Positions 1 through 10,119 of a stretch of DNA of 64,000 bases are shown here, in pieces. The stretch lies in assembly GCA_014804675.1 (NCBI GenBank), contig JAAUZH010000037.1:114473-178472 (forward strand). The letters run 5' to 3'. Each line of letters starts with the position of its first letter. Position 1 is the first letter of the stretch. The stretch comes from Lachnospiraceae bacterium. GTDB taxonomy: Bacteria; Bacillota; Clostridia; Lachnospirales; Lachnospiraceae. The position numbers were made by a program, and so were the translations under genes. The notes below the pieces were generated by a model. It worked only from the letters and a program-made list of their open reading frames with translations, ran no database searches and was not told the DNA's origin.

Positions 1-1
1 T

Positions 2-2272
2 CATTATTCCCATTATGGAAGAATGTGTCCTATTGAAACTCCGGAAGGTCCGAATATCGGTTTGATCAACTCCCTTGCTACTTATGCAAGAATCAATGAG
101 TATGGTTTTGTAGAAGCTCCATATCGTGAAATCGACAAATCGGACCCGGAAAATCCAAGGGTAACCGATAAGGTTGTTTATATGACGGCAGATGAAGAGG
201 ATAATTATCATGTAGCACAGGCGAATGAAGCTTTGGATGAAAACGGATATTTTGTAAGAAAGATGGTTTCCGGCCGTTACAAGGAGGAAACGCAGGAATA
301 TCCAAAGTCCATGTTTGATTATATGGATGTTTCTCCTAAGATGGTATTTTCCGTTGCTACCGCATTGATTCCTTTCCTGGAAAATGATGATGCTAACCGG
401 GCGCTTATGGGTTCTAACATGCAGCGTCAGGCAGTGCCGCTTTTGATTACGGAGGCGCCGGTAGTAGGAACGGGAATGGAACCGAAAGCAGCTGTGGACT
501 CAGGCGTATGCGTGGTTGCAAAGAAAGCGGGCACAGTGGATTATGTTTCCTCTAAGCTGATTAAGATCACATATGATGATGGAGAAAAGGATGAGTACCA
601 TTTAACCAAGTTTGCAAGAAGCAACCAATCCAACTGCTACAATCAAAAGCCTATCGTATTTAAGGGTGACCATGTTGCAGAGGGCCAGGTAATTGCAGAC
701 GGTCCTTCTACAGAGGGGGGAGAGCTTGCCCTTGGCAAGAATCCGCTTATCGGTTTTATGACCTGGGAAGGTTATAACTATGAGGATGCCGTGTTATTAA
801 GTGAAAGACTGGTACAGGAAGACGTTTATACATCTGTCCATATAGAAGAATACGAAGCAGAAGCAAGAGATACCAAGCTGGGACCGGAAGAGATTACAAG
901 AGATGTTCCGGGTGTGGGCGATGATGCGTTAAAGGATTTAGATGACAGAGGTGTTATCCGTATCGGTGCCGAAGTCCGTGCAGGAGATATTTTAGTAGGA
1001 AAGGTAACTCCAAAGGGAGAGACGGAGCTGACGGCAGAAGAAAGACTCCTCCGGGCTATCTTTGGAGAAAAGGCAAGAGAAGTAAGGGATACTTCTTTGA
1101 AGGTGCCTCATGGCGAATACGGTATCGTAGTGGATGCAAAAGTATTTACCAGAGAAAATGGTGATGAATTATCACCGGGTGTAAATCAGGCAGTCCGCAT
1201 TTATATTGCCCAGAAGAGGAAGATTTCTGTAGGTGATAAGATGGCAGGCCGTCACGGTAATAAAGGTGTGGTTTCCAGAGTGCTGCCGGTAGAAGATATG
1301 CCGTATCTGCCCAATGGACGTCCTCTTGATATCGTATTGAATCCTCTTGGCGTGCCGTCCCGTATGAATATCGGACAGGTATTGGAAATTCATTTGTCAT
1401 TAGCTGCAAAGGCATTGGGCTTTAATGTGGCCACTCCGGTATTTGACGGTGCAAATGAACGGGACATCATGGATACATTAGATGTTGCGAATGATTATGT
1501 GAATTCCGAATGGGAAGAGTTTGAAGCAAAATATAAGGATGAGCTGCTTCCTGAAGTGATGGAATACTTATATGAAAACAGAGAACACAGAAAGGTCTGG
1601 AAAGGTGTGCCTATTTCCAAGGATGGAAAGGTAAGGCTGAGGGATGGTCGGACCGGAGAATATTTTGACTCACCGGTAACAATCGGCCATATGCATTATC
1701 TGAAGCTCCACCATCTGGTAGACGATAAGATTCATGCCCGTTCTACCGGTCCTTACTCCTTAGTAACCCAGCAGCCTTTAGGCGGTAAAGCCCAGTTCGG
1801 CGGACAGAGATTTGGTGAAATGGAAGTTTGGGCATTGGAGGCATATGGTGCATCCTATACACTTCAGGAAATCCTGACAGTAAAATCCGATGATGTAGTA
1901 GGACGTGTAAAGACCTATGAAGCAATCATCAAAGGGGATAATATTCCTGAACCCGGAATTCCGGAATCCTTCAAGGTACTGTTAAAGGAATTACAGTCCC
2001 TTGGCCTGGATGTAAAGGTATTAAGAGAAGACCACACCGAAGTGGAAATTATGGAAACAATCGATTACGGTGAAACGGATTACCGTTATGAAATTGAAGG
2101 AGATTCCAAAAGCTATGATTACGAACGGGAATCATTAGGCTCTATGGGGTATCAGCAACAGGAATTTGACGCTGAAGGAGAACTGGTAAGCGCAGAAGAC
2201 GAGGAAGAAGTGGAAGACGTAAGCTTGGAAGAGGACTTCTCAGAAGAGTTTGCAGGAAGCTTTGAAGAGTAA
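2..2272 (+). CDS. rpoB: DNA-directed RNA polymerase subunit beta, 3' part
   Basis: This is the C-terminal 756 residues of the beta subunit, which forms one side of the RNA polymerase catalytic cleft. The reading frame is open from base 2 and gives [20 protein letters not shown], the near-invariant start of the rifampicin-region downstream segment, so the ATG at 23 is internal and the true start lies left of the window. Further conserved blocks are the GKVTPKGE and [18 protein letters not shown] segments and the [20 protein letters not shown] block that contacts beta-prime. The acidic C-terminal tail (many Glu/Asp after about residue 715) resembles that of clostridial RpoB. rpoC follows after 39 bases with its own ribosome binding site, the usual co-transcribed arrangement. 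Confidence 0.98.
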   Translation, partial: HYSHYGRMCPIETPEGPNIGLINSLATYARINEYGFVEAPYREIDKSDPENPRVTDKVVYMTADEEDNYHVAQANEALDENGYFVRKMVSGRYKEETQEYPKSMFDYMDVSPKMVFSVATALIPFLENDDANRALMGSNMQRQAVPLLITEAPVVGTGMEPKAAVDSGVCVVAKKAGTVDYVSSKLIKITYDDGEKDEYHLTKFARSNQSNCYNQKPIVFKGDHVAEGQVIADGPSTEGGELALGKNPLIGFMTWEGYNYEDAVLLSERLVQEDVYTSVHIEEYEAEARDTKLGPEEITRDVPGVGDDALKDLDDRGVIRIGAEVRAGDILVGKVTPKGETELTAEERLLRAIFGEKAREVRDTSLKVPHGEYGIVVDAKVFTRENGDELSPGVNQAVRIYIAQKRKISVGDKMAGRHGNKGVVSRVLPVEDMPYLPNGRPLDIVLNPLGVPSRMNIGQVLEIHLSLAAKALGFNVATPVFDGANERDIMDTLDVANDYVNSEWEEFEAKYKDELLPEVMEYLYENREHRKVWKGVPISKDGKVRLRDGRTGEYFDSPVTIGHMHYLKLHHLVDDKIHARSTGPYSLVTQQPLGGKAQFGGQRFGEMEVWALEAYGASYTLQEILTVKSDDVVGRVKTYEAIIKGDNIPEPGIPESFKVLLKELQSLGLDVKVLREDHTEVEIMETIDYGETDYRYEIEGDSKSYDYERESLGSMGYQQQEFDAEGELVSAEDEEEVEDVSLEEDFSEEFAGSFEE

Positions 2273-2311
2273 AGAATGATTCTAACAACGTAATTGGAAG
2301 GAGTGCCATAA

Positions 2312-5300
2312 ATGTCGGAAATAAAAAACGAAGCATATCAGCCCATGACATTCGATGCCATTAAAATCGGATTGGCATCCCCGGAGAAAATCCGGGAATG
2401 GTCCAGAGGTGAAGTACTAAAGCCGGAGACGATCAACTATAGAACGTTAAAACCGGAAAAAGAAGGATTGTTTTGTGAAAAAATCTTTGGACCCAGCAAG
2501 GATTGGGAATGTCATTGCGGTAAATATAAGAAAATCAGATATAAAGGCGTTGTCTGTGACAGGTGCGGCGTAGAAGTTACAAAGTCAAATGTGCGCAGGG
2601 AACGTATGGGGCATATTGAGCTTGCCGCTCCGGTATCCCATATCTGGTATTTTAAAGGTATCCCAAGCAGGATGGGACTGATTCTTGACCTGTCCCCAAG
2701 GGTATTGGAAAAGGTATTGTATTTCGCATCCTATATTGTGCTTGATCCAGGTGAAACAACCTTTGAATACAAGCAGGTATTATCAGAAAAAGAATATCAG
2801 GATGCAAGAGAAGAATACGGCAATAAATTCCGTGTTGGCATGGGTGCAGAAGCAATCAAAGAATTGCTTCAGGCAATTGACCTGGATGCGGAGGCAGAGG
2901 AGTTAAGAAGCGGGTTAAAGGAATCTACCGGACAAAAAAGAGCAAGAATCATTAAGAGGCTGGAAGTAGTGGAAGCCTTCCGCGAATCCGAAAACAAGCC
3001 GGAATGGATGATTATGGATGCAGTTCCGGTTATTCCGCCGGATTTGCGGCCTATGGTGCAGCTGGACGGCGGCCGTTTTGCCACCTCTGATTTAAATGAT
3101 CTATATCGTAGGATTATCAATCGTAACAACCGTTTAAAGAGACTTCTCGAATTAGGTGCGCCGGACATCATTGTGCGCAACGAAAAGAGAATGCTTCAGG
3201 AAGCGGTAGATGCCCTGATTGACAATGGAAGAAGGGGAAGACCTGTTACCGGACCGGGAAACAGAGCATTAAAATCCTTATCCGACATGTTAAAGGGTAA
3301 ATCCGGACGTTTCCGTCAGAACCTGTTAGGAAAGCGTGTGGATTATTCCGGACGTTCCGTTATCGTAGTAGGACCGGAATTGAAAATTTATCAGTGCGGA
3401 CTTCCAAAGGAAATGGCAATTGAGCTTTTCAAGCCTTTTGTTATGAAGGAACTGGTAGCAAGAGGAATCTCGCAAAATATAAAGAATGCAAAGAAATTGG
3501 TAGAAAAACTGGATACCGGAGTATGGGATGTTTTGGAAGAGGTCATTAAGGAGCACCCGGTTATGTTAAACCGTGCCCCCACACTTCACAGGCTTGGGAT
3601 CCAGGCATTTGAGCCTATTTTAGTAGAGGGTAAGGCAATTAAGCTCCATCCTCTTGTATGTACAGCTTACAATGCGGACTTTGACGGTGACCAGATGGCT
3701 GTCCATCTTCCACTTTCTGTAGAAGCCCAGGCAGAATGCCGGTTTTTACTGTTATCGCCAAATAATCTGTTAAAGCCTTCCGATGGCGGTCCGGTAGCTG
3801 TTCCTTCTCAGGATATGGTGCTTGGAATCTATTATCTGACTCAGGAAAGACCGGGGGCAAAGGGTGAAGGAAAGGCGTTTAAGAATGTAAATGAAGCAAT
3901 TCTGGCTTATGAAAATGCAGCATTGACCCTCCATTCCAGAATTACCGTCAGAATGACCAAAACTATGGCAGATGGAACTGTAAAAATGGGCAATGTGGAA
4001 TCCACTTTAGGAAGATTTATCTTAAATGAAATCATTCCGCAGGATTTGGGCTTCGTAGACCGTTCAAAGCCGGAAAATGCTCTGGCATTGGAAGTAGATT
4101 TCCATGTAGGTAAAAAGGGTCTGAAGCAGATTCTGGAAAAAGTCATCAATACCCACGGCGCTACAAAGACAGCCGAAGTATTAGATGATATTAAGGCAAT
4201 GGGATATAAATATTCCACGAGAGCTGCCATGACCGTATCCATTTCCGATATGACAGTGCCGGAAAAGAAGCAGGAAATGCTGGAACAGGCGCAACATACC
4301 GTTGACCTTATTACAAGAAATTACAACCGTGGACTTATTACCGAGGAAGAAAGATACCGCACGGTAGTAGAAACATGGAATGAAACAGATAAAGAACTGA
4401 CACAGGTGTTGTTAGACGGGCTGGATCAATATAACAATATTTATATGATGGCCGATTCCGGTGCCCGTGGTTCCAACCAGCAGATCAAACAGCTGGCAGG
4501 TATGCGTGGGCTTATGGCGGATACAACCGGACGTACAATCGAGCTTCCTATCAAGTCTAATTTCCGTGAAGGTCTTGACGTACTGGAATACTTTATGTCC
4601 GCTCACGGTGCAAGAAAAGGTCTTTCCGATACGGCTCTTCGTACAGCTGACTCCGGTTATCTGACAAGACGTATGGTTGATGTTTCCCAGGAGCTGATTA
4701 TCAGGGAAACAGATTGTTCCGAAGGAAAAGATGTGATTCCGGGCATGGTGGTTAAAGCATTCATGGACGGAAAAGAAACCATTGAAGGACTTTATGACAG
4801 AATCAATGGCAGATATGCCTGTGAAGATATTAAAGATAATAAAGGCAATATCATCGTAAAGGCAAATCATATGATTACCCCAAGCCGTGCTTCGAAGATT
4901 ATGAGCGTGGGTGTAAATGAAAAAGGTGAGCCCATTGAAGAAGTAAAGATTCGTACGATTTTAACCTGTCGCTCCCATGTGGGTATCTGCTCAAAATGTT
5001 ATGGTGCCAACATGGCAACTGGCGAAGCGGTACAGGTAGGTGAAGCAGTAGGTATTATTGCTGCCCAGTCCATTGGCGAGCCTGGTACACAGCTTACGAT
5101 GCGTACCTTCCATACAGGCGGCGTGGCAGGTGACGACATCACACAGGGTCTTCCCCGTGTAGAAGAGCTTTTTGAGGCAAGAAAGCCTAAGGGCCTTGCG
5201 ATTATTGCAGAATTTGGTGGAACAGCTACTATCAAGGATACAAAGAAGAAACGTGAGATCGTGATTACCAATGATGAAACGGGAGAAAGCAAGACTTACC

Positions 5301-6019
5301 TGATTCCTTATGGCTCCCGTATTAAGATTTTGGACGGTGCTGTATTAGAGGCTGGGGATGAATTAACAGAAGGCAGTGTAAATCCTCATGATTTGTTAAA
5401 GATTAAAGGTATGCGTGCAGTCCAAGACTATATGCTCCGGGAAGTACAAAGAGTATACCGTTTACAGGGTGTAGACATTTCGGATAAGCACATTGAAGTA
5501 ATCGTTCGTCAGATGCTTAAGAAAATCCGGGTTGAGAATAATGGCGATGCCGATTTCTTACCGGGCACTTTGGTGGATGTACTGGAGTTTGAGGATATCA
5601 ATGAAAAATTGATAGCAGAAGGCAAAGAGCCTGCAGAGGGACAACAGGTAATGCTTGGTATTACAAAGGCTTCCCTTGCAACCAACTCCTTCTTATCTGC
5701 AGCTTCCTTCCAGGAAACCACAAAGGTTCTGACAGAAGCTGCCATTAAAGGAAAGGTGGATCCTCTTATCGGCCTAAAGGAAAATGTAATTATCGGTAAG
5801 CTCATTCCGGCCGGAACCGGTATGAAGCAATACAGAAATGTAGCTCTTGACAGTGATAAGAAGTTGGAAGATGTCATTTCTTTTGAGGATGAATTCCTGT
5901 TTGAGGATGAATTCGAGGAAGAAGAGGAACTGCTTGCAATCAGTGAAGGACTGGAAGAGGTGCCGGAGAAAGCTCCCGAAGAGGGCGTTGAAGAATTATT
6001 AGAATTAACAGAAGAGTAA
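2312..6019 (+). CDS. rpoC: DNA-directed RNA polymerase subunit beta-prime
   Basis: This 1235-residue protein is the catalytic beta-prime subunit of RNA polymerase. The N-terminal zinc site (CHCG followed by CDRCG, about residues 70-88), the Mg-chelating active-site motif NADFDGDQM (about 453-461), and the second zinc cluster ([13 protein letters not shown], about 885-900) are all visible, as are the trigger-loop region and [25 protein letters not shown]. The start ATG has an AAGGAG site ten bases upstream. The very acidic tail (runs of Glu after residue 1195) is a lineage-typical extension. It ends the rpoBC operon at a clear intrinsic terminator. No intein or frameshift is seen. Confidence 0.99.
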   Translation: MSEIKNEAYQPMTFDAIKIGLASPEKIREWSRGEVLKPETINYRTLKPEKEGLFCEKIFGPSKDWECHCGKYKKIRYKGVVCDRCGVEVTKSNVRRERMGHIELAAPVSHIWYFKGIPSRMGLILDLSPRVLEKVLYFASYIVLDPGETTFEYKQVLSEKEYQDAREEYGNKFRVGMGAEAIKELLQAIDLDAEAEELRSGLKESTGQKRARIIKRLEVVEAFRESENKPEWMIMDAVPVIPPDLRPMVQLDGGRFATSDLNDLYRRIINRNNRLKRLLELGAPDIIVRNEKRMLQEAVDALIDNGRRGRPVTGPGNRALKSLSDMLKGKSGRFRQNLLGKRVDYSGRSVIVVGPELKIYQCGLPKEMAIELFKPFVMKELVARGISQNIKNAKKLVEKLDTGVWDVLEEVIKEHPVMLNRAPTLHRLGIQAFEPILVEGKAIKLHPLVCTAYNADFDGDQMAVHLPLSVEAQAECRFLLLSPNNLLKPSDGGPVAVPSQDMVLGIYYLTQERPGAKGEGKAFKNVNEAILAYENAALTLHSRITVRMTKTMADGTVKMGNVESTLGRFILNEIIPQDLGFVDRSKPENALALEVDFHVGKKGLKQILEKVINTHGATKTAEVLDDIKAMGYKYSTRAAMTVSISDMTVPEKKQEMLEQAQHTVDLITRNYNRGLITEEERYRTVVETWNETDKELTQVLLDGLDQYNNIYMMADSGARGSNQQIKQLAGMRGLMADTTGRTIELPIKSNFREGLDVLEYFMSAHGARKGLSDTALRTADSGYLTRRMVDVSQELIIRETDCSEGKDVIPGMVVKAFMDGKETIEGLYDRINGRYACEDIKDNKGNIIVKANHMITPSRASKIMSVGVNEKGEPIEEVKIRTILTCRSHVGICSKCYGANMATGEAVQVGEAVGIIAAQSIGEPGTQLTMRTFHTGGVAGDDITQGLPRVEELFEARKPKGLAIIAEFGGTATIKDTKKKREIVITNDETGESKTYLIPYGSRIKILDGAVLEAGDELTEGSVNPHDLLKIKGMRAVQDYMLREVQRVYRLQGVDISDKHIEVIVRQMLKKIRVENNGDADFLPGTLVDVLEFEDINEKLIAEGKEPAEGQQVMLGITKASLATNSFLSAASFQETTKVLTEAAIKGKVDPLIGLKENVIIGKLIPAGTGMKQYRNVALDSDKKLEDVISFEDEFLFEDEFEEEEELLAISEGLEEVPEKAPEEGVEELLELTEE

Positions 6020-6028
6020 AATCATAAA

Positions 6029-6070
6029 GCACCATGTCTGGCTTTGAGGGCTGGATATGGTGTTTTTTTT
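6029..6070 (+). terminator. Intrinsic terminator of the rpoBC operon
   Basis: A GC-containing stem (GCACCATGTCTGGC paired with GCTGGATATGGTG, one or two imperfections) is followed directly by an eight-T run. It begins ten bases after the rpoC stop codon and closes the rpoBC transcription unit. Confidence 0.9.
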
Positions 6071-6084
6071 ATAAAATGCCGCCT

Positions 6085-6124
6085 GCCAAAGCCGCCCTTT
6101 TTCCCAGGCGAGCTGAACTGTTAC
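6085..6124 (+). repeat. Possible deletion remnant of the long-hairpin element
   Basis: Bases 6097-6124 (ending CTGAACTGTTAC) closely match the outer end of the right arm of the element at 38367-38598. Just before, CAAAGCCGCC resembles the CAAAGTCGCC of its core. No matching left arm is present, so this could be an internally deleted relic. The match is short and could be chance. Confidence 0.3.
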
Positions 6125-6152
6125 TCCATCCTCACAATTTTTCCCCGAAACC

Positions 6153-6181
6153 TTGAATTTTCTCCCCAAATAGGTTAAAAT
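6153..6181 (+). promoter_or_regulatory. Sigma-A promoter for the ireB operon
   Basis: TTGAAT and TAAAAT are separated by exactly 17 bases, about 30 bases before the ireB start. It is the first good promoter after the rpoC terminator and probably drives the long downstream operon. Confidence 0.75.
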
Positions 6182-6212
6182 AGTAAATATCTACGAGTAA
6201 GGACGTGACAAG

Positions 6213-6476
6213 ATGACAGATTTAGGAAATACACAATACTTTAAAGTTGAAGCAGAACCTGAAACAGGGGTGAAGGTGGTATTATCAACTGTTTACGAGG
6301 CACTAACAGAAAAAGGCTACAATCCTGTAAACCAAATCGTAGGATATATTATGTCCGGTGATCCCACTTATATTACCAGCCATAAAAATGCCAGAAGCCT
6401 TATCATGAAAGTAGAACGGGACGAATTGGTGGAGGAAATGCTAAAGGTTTACATTAAGACCAACAAATGGGAATGA
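6213..6476 (+). CDS. ireB: IreB family regulatory phosphoprotein
   Basis: This 87-residue protein matches the IreB/YrzL family (formerly DUF965/UPF0297), small cytoplasmic proteins that in Enterococcus are phosphorylated on threonine by the PASTA kinase IreK and modulate cephalosporin resistance. The family pattern NTQYFKV, then [20 protein letters not shown], and the ending IKTNKWE is complete and full length. It heads an operon whose order (ireB-ruvX-DUF1292) is the same as yrzL-yrrK-yrzB in Bacillus. Function here is inferred from the family. Confidence 0.93.
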   Translation: MTDLGNTQYFKVEAEPETGVKVVLSTVYEALTEKGYNPVNQIVGYIMSGDPTYITSHKNARSLIMKVERDELVEEMLKVYIKTNKWE

Positions 6477-6508
6477 TGCAATCTTGTGGCAGCAGGAAGG
6501 TAAGCTAT

Positions 6509-6958
6509 ATGCGCATTATGGGTTTGGACTTTGGCGCAAAAACAGTAGGGGTGGCAGTTAGCGATCCTTTGCTTGTTACGGCCCAAAGCTTAGAAACGAT
6601 TACGAGAAAGTCGGAAAATAAATTGAGACAAACATTGGCTCGTATTGAAGAGCTGACACAGGAATATCAGATAGATAAAATTGTTCTGGGACTTCCCAAA
6701 AACATGAATGGAACTGAAGGGGAACGTGTAGAGAAAACAAAAGAGTTTCAGGATATGCTTTTTCGGAGGACGGGAATTTCGGTTGAGCTATGGGATGAAA
6801 GACTTACTACCGTAGCGGCAGAGCGGATCATGATGGAAAGCGGCATACGCAGAGAGCACAGAAAGGAGCATGTGGATGCGGTGGCGGCTTCCTTTATTCT
6901 GCAAGGGTATTTGGATTACTTAAAGAAGGATCAGGAGAAGGAAATTGGAAAAAATTGA
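6509..6958 (+). CDS. ruvX: RuvX/YqgF family RNase H-fold nuclease
   Basis: This 149-residue protein belongs to the YqgF/RuvX family, implicated in pre-16S rRNA 5' end processing and described as a putative Holliday junction resolvase. The RNase H-like fold is shown by the N-terminal [16 protein letters not shown] strand with its catalytic Asp, the [10 protein letters not shown] loop, the WDERLTT motif and the late [11 protein letters not shown]sp. An in-frame ATG at 6467 overlaps ireB, but the ATG at 6509 is preceded by AGGAAGG and begins at the conserved strand, so it is chosen. The 3' end overlaps the next gene by 14 bases. Confidence 0.94.
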   Translation: MRIMGLDFGAKTVGVAVSDPLLVTAQSLETITRKSENKLRQTLARIEELTQEYQIDKIVLGLPKNMNGTEGERVEKTKEFQDMLFRRTGISVELWDERLTTVAAERIMMESGIRREHRKEHVDAVAASFILQGYLDYLKKDQEKEIGKN

Positions 6959-7211
6959 ATTTATGCCGGAGCTGAATGAAGAGCCGGTAGAATTTTTCGT
7001 TTTGGAGCAGACAATGATAGCAGGTGTTACGTATCTGCTTGTAACGGATCAGGAAGAGGGCGATGCCCAGGCTCTTATTTTGAAGGATGTATCCGGAGAC
7101 GGAGAGGAAAAGAGCACATATGCCATTGTTTCAGAAGAAAAAGAGCTTCAGGCTGTGGCAGGAGTGTTTGAAAATATGCTGGATGATATTAAATTAGAAA
7201 AAGATGAATAG
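6945..7211 (+). CDS. DUF1292 domain protein (YrzB-like)
   Basis: This 88-residue acidic protein has the make-up of the DUF1292/YrzB family: a compact beta-rich domain ([20 protein letters not shown] then [12 protein letters not shown]) of unknown function found next to ruvX in most Firmicutes. Translation must begin at the TTG at 6945, eight bases after an AGGAG site, since the only other start in frame is an internal ATG. It overlaps ruvX by 14 bases, which suggests translational coupling. No catalytic residues can be proposed. Confidence 0.85.
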   Translation: MEKIEFMPELNEEPVEFFVLEQTMIAGVTYLLVTDQEEGDAQALILKDVSGDGEEKSTYAIVSEEKELQAVAGVFENMLDDIKLEKDE

Positions 7212-7230
7212 CTTTCAGACAGGTGTGGAA

Positions 7231-7716
7231 ATGGATAGAAAGGGCCTTAGCAAAGAAGAGGTTGCAGCAATTTTAAAAGAAAAAGGATTAAAGGTAACAA
7301 TACAAAGAGTGCTGGTGTTAAAGGCACTTTCTGCCTGTGAGGATCAACATCTGACTGCGGAAGAAATTTATGAGCTGGTAAAAGTAGAATACCCGGAAAT
7401 CGGGCTTGCTACTGTTTATAGAACAATACAGTTGCTTTTAGAACTTAACCTTATTGATCGGATTAACTTGGATGATGGCTTTGCCCGTTATGAAATCGGC
7501 ACATTTAACAAGGGAAAAGCCAGACATCATCATCATCATTTAATATGTTTAAAGTGCGGAAAGGTAGCTTCTTTTGAGGATGACCTGTTAGAAGGTCTGG
7601 AGAAGAAGATACAGGAAAGCACTGGTTTTGTTGTGTCCGATCATGAAGTGAAGCTCTACGGCTGCTGCAAAGAATGTGGAGGAAAGTTGATTGAAAAATG
7701 TAGTACAACAAAATAG
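7231..7716 (+). CDS. Fur family metal-responsive transcriptional repressor
   Basis: A 161-residue protein of the Fur/PerR/Zur family. The N-terminal winged helix contains KVTIQRVLVLKAL and the recognition region GLATVYRTIQLL; the dimerisation domain carries the metal ligands in RHHHHHLICLKCGK and the second CxxC in CCKEC, forming the structural Cys4 zinc site. The start at 7231 is chosen for its AGGTG site; an ATG at 7204 has no ribosome binding site. Whether it senses iron, zinc or peroxide is not decidable from sequence. It is inserted, with RNase J, into the ireB-ruvX-mltG-trmR series and overlaps the RNase J start by 26 bases. Confidence 0.93.
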   Translation: MDRKGLSKEEVAAILKEKGLKVTIQRVLVLKALSACEDQHLTAEEIYELVKVEYPEIGLATVYRTIQLLLELNLIDRINLDDGFARYEIGTFNKGKARHHHHHLICLKCGKVASFEDDLLEGLEKKIQESTGFVVSDHEVKLYGCCKECGGKLIEKCSTTK

Positions 7717-9364
7717 TTCCAAGCTGAAGATCATACCGTTAGGAGGCTTGGAGCAAATCGGAATGAACATTACAGCCTTTGAATATGAGGACTGTATTAT
7801 TGTGGTGGATTGCGGTCTGTCTTTTCCGGCAGATGACATGCTGGGAATCGATCTGGTAATTCCGGATATTACTTATCTGAAGGAGAATTCGGAAAAAGTA
7901 AAGGGATTTATGATTACCCACGGACACGAGGACCATATCGGAGCGCTTCCTTATGTGCTGAAGGAGCTTTCTGTGCCCATTTATGCTACAAAGCTGACCA
8001 TGGGCATCATTGAAAATAAATTAAAGGAGCATGGACTGGAACGTGCCACAAAGCGAAAGGTAGTAAAATTCGGACAGCATATCAATCTTGGAAAATTCCG
8101 GATTGAATTTATCAAAACCAACCACAGTATTGTGGATGCGGCGGCACTTGCTATTTATTCTCCGGCAGGAATCGTGGTCCATACAGGGGATTTTAAGGTG
8201 GATTATACACCGGTATTTGGAGATGCCATTGACCTGCAGCGATTTGGCGAATTAGGAAAAAAAGGGGTGCTTGCCTTAATGTGCGACAGCACTAATGCGG
8301 AGCGTCCCGGTTTTACTCAGTCAGAAAAAACCGTAGGAGTCACCTTCGACCATATTTTTATGGATCATAAAAATACAAGGATTATCATTGCCACCTTTGC
8401 TTCCAATGTGGACAGGGTGCAGCAGATTATCAATTCCGCATACAAATACGGCAGGAAGGTAGTGGTGGAGGGCAGAAGCATGGTAAATATTATCGATACT
8501 GCCTCCAATCTGGGCTACTTAAAAATACCTGAAAACACATTGATTGATATTGAACAGTTAAAGGATTATCCCGATGAAAAAACCGTGCTGATTACAACAG
8601 GAAGTCAGGGAGAAAGCATGGCTGCCCTTAGCAGAATGGCAAGCGGCATGCATAAAAAGGTATCTATCGGTCCTCTTGATACGGTAATTTTTTCATCCAA
8701 TCCCATTCCAGGAAATGAAAAAGCAGTTTCCAAGGTCATCAATGAGCTTTATGCCAAGGGAGCGGATGTGATTTTTCAGGATGCCCATGTATCGGGACAT
8801 GCCTGCAGAGAAGAAATCAAGCTGATTTATACTTTGGTTCAGCCCAAATATGCTATTCCGGTCCACGGGGAGTACCGCCATTTAAAGGCACAGGCAGCCC
8901 TGGCAAGGGAGCTGGGAATGGATAAAGAAAATATTTTCATCCTGTCTTCCGGAGATGTGCTGGAGCTGGATGGAAACGGTGCAGCGGTAACAGGAAGCGT
9001 GCCGGTGGGTGACATCTATGTGGATGGACTTGGTGTAGGAGATGTTGGAAATGTAGTCATTCGGGATAGACAACATCTGGCAGAAGATGGTATTCTAATT
9101 GTGGTGATTGCTTTGGATTCCTATAACAGCATTGTAGTTTCCGGACCGGAAATTGTTTCAAGGGGCTTTGTTTATGTAAGGGAAGCAGACGAGCTGTTGG
9201 AAGAAGCAAGGACCATCATATCAGAAGCTTTGGATGAATGTATGGATAAAAAGATTACGGACTGGGGCAAGATCAAGTCCATGATCAAGGATGAGGCAGG
9301 GGAATTCCTTTGGAGAAAAACCAAGAGAAGGCCTATGATCCTGCCTATCATTATTGAGGTATAG
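7691..9364 (+). CDS. rnj: Ribonuclease J (metallo-beta-lactamase/beta-CASP)
   Basis: This 557-residue enzyme is a beta-CASP metallo-beta-lactamase nuclease of the RNase J family (endo- and 5'-3' exonuclease for mRNA decay and rRNA maturation). Visible are the zinc motif HGHEDHIGALP (about residue 76), NHSIVDAAALAI, HTGDFKVD, DSTNAERPG, the beta-CASP segments VVEGRSM and TTGSQGES, and PVHGEYRHL. Length equals that of RNase J1 (555). The start is a TTG, eight bases after a GGAGG site that lies inside the end of fur, so the two genes are probably translationally coupled. Confidence 0.96.
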   Translation: MKNVVQQNSSKLKIIPLGGLEQIGMNITAFEYEDCIIVVDCGLSFPADDMLGIDLVIPDITYLKENSEKVKGFMITHGHEDHIGALPYVLKELSVPIYATKLTMGIIENKLKEHGLERATKRKVVKFGQHINLGKFRIEFIKTNHSIVDAAALAIYSPAGIVVHTGDFKVDYTPVFGDAIDLQRFGELGKKGVLALMCDSTNAERPGFTQSEKTVGVTFDHIFMDHKNTRIIIATFASNVDRVQQIINSAYKYGRKVVVEGRSMVNIIDTASNLGYLKIPENTLIDIEQLKDYPDEKTVLITTGSQGESMAALSRMASGMHKKVSIGPLDTVIFSSNPIPGNEKAVSKVINELYAKGADVIFQDAHVSGHACREEIKLIYTLVQPKYAIPVHGEYRHLKAQAALARELGMDKENIFILSSGDVLELDGNGAAVTGSVPVGDIYVDGLGVGDVGNVVIRDRQHLAEDGILIVVIALDSYNSIVVSGPEIVSRGFVYVREADELLEEARTIISEALDECMDKKITDWGKIKSMIKDEAGEFLWRKTKRRPMILPIIIEV

Positions 9365-9368
9365 GGTA

Positions 9369-9701
9369 ATGACACAATATGATCAGGAGCTGGAGGCTTT
9401 TATAGAAGCTGTAAAAAATACAGAAGCATTTACAGAGTACGAAAAGGAAAAAGAGCGCATAAAAGCATACCCGGATTTGAAGGCAAGGCTTAATGAATTC
9501 AGGGAACGGAATTATCGACTGCAAACTTCAGAAAATACATCTGAGCTATTTGAAGAGATTGACAAGTTTACGATAGAACATGAAGCATTCCGGGAGATTC
9601 CCATGGTTCATGATTTCCTGGAAAAAGAGCTTGCATATTGCAGGATGATCCAACAAATCAATGAGAGGCTGCTAAGGGCTTTTGCTGCTGACTTTGAGTA
9701 G
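9369..9701 (+). CDS. YlbF/YmcA family protein
   Basis: This 110-residue, almost all-helical protein matches the YlbF/YmcA (DUF964) family; in Bacillus YlbF, YmcA and YaaT form a complex that supports RNase Y-dependent mRNA maturation and competence/biofilm regulation. The conserved helix with YRLQTSENTSELFEEID and the REIPMVHDFLEKE turn are present. The ATG at 9369 lies eight bases after a GAGGT site, better than an upstream TTG. Its position directly after RNase J fits a role linked to RNA decay, which is inference from context. Confidence 0.85.
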   Translation: MTQYDQELEAFIEAVKNTEAFTEYEKEKERIKAYPDLKARLNEFRERNYRLQTSENTSELFEEIDKFTIEHEAFREIPMVHDFLEKELAYCRMIQQINERLLRAFAADFE

Positions 9702-9731
9702 TGCCTGAATTTTTCCGAAAGAGGTGAGAAA

Positions 9732-10118
9732 ATGAGTGCAAAGCAGGTAATTGGTGCTTTTTTAGGAGTAGTTTTTAAGATAGTAGTATGGGCAATTATC
9801 ATCATGTTAGTGTATAAATATGCTATTTATGGCTATACGTTTGGCTTTGAAGTATTTTCTGACCGTCCGGTGGCAACTGCCGCAACAGGAGTAACGGTGA
9901 ATGTTGCCATTGTAGAAGGAAAATCCAATATGGAAATCGCCCGTTTATTAAAAGAAAAAGGATTAATTGAGGATGCCAATGTGTTCTATGTACAGTTGAT
10001 GCTTTCCGATTATAAAGATAAAATAAAGCCGGGGATTTATGATTTTAGTACGGCTATGACTGCGGAAGAGATGATCAAGCTTATGGCAGAAGATCCCAAT
10101 GAAACAGAGGAAGAATAA
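9732..10118 (+). CDS. Short MltG-like membrane protein lacking the catalytic domain
   Basis: This 128-residue protein has one N-terminal membrane segment (about residues 7-30) followed by an extracytoplasmic domain in which GKSNMEIARLLKEKGLI and KIKPGIYDFSTAMTAEEMIKLM match the LysM-like N-terminal region of the endolytic transglycosylase MltG (YceG/YrrL). The roughly 200-residue catalytic domain with its essential Glu is absent, and the stop codon is followed directly by the next gene. In Bacillus, mltG (yrrL) sits at this place, between yrzB and trmR. It may therefore be a reduced MltG with a binding or regulatory role only. Confidence 0.8.
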   Translation: MSAKQVIGAFLGVVFKIVVWAIIIMLVYKYAIYGYTFGFEVFSDRPVATAATGVTVNVAIVEGKSNMEIARLLKEKGLIEDANVFYVQLMLSDYKDKIKPGIYDFSTAMTAEEMIKLMAEDPNETEEE

Positions 10119-10119
10119 A

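Noticed and set aside
23..25. ATG at 23 as the start of rpoB
   Set aside because: The frame continues upstream to base 2 with conserved RpoB residues, so the gene is cut by the window edge.
4412..4870. 152-residue frame on the minus strand within rpoC
   Set aside because: Antisense shadow of a highly conserved gene. Its composition follows the complementary codons of rpoC.
7528..7545. Run of histidine codons in the Fur-like gene as a repeat or tag
   Set aside because: RHHHHHLIC is the normal metal-binding stretch of Fur family proteins.
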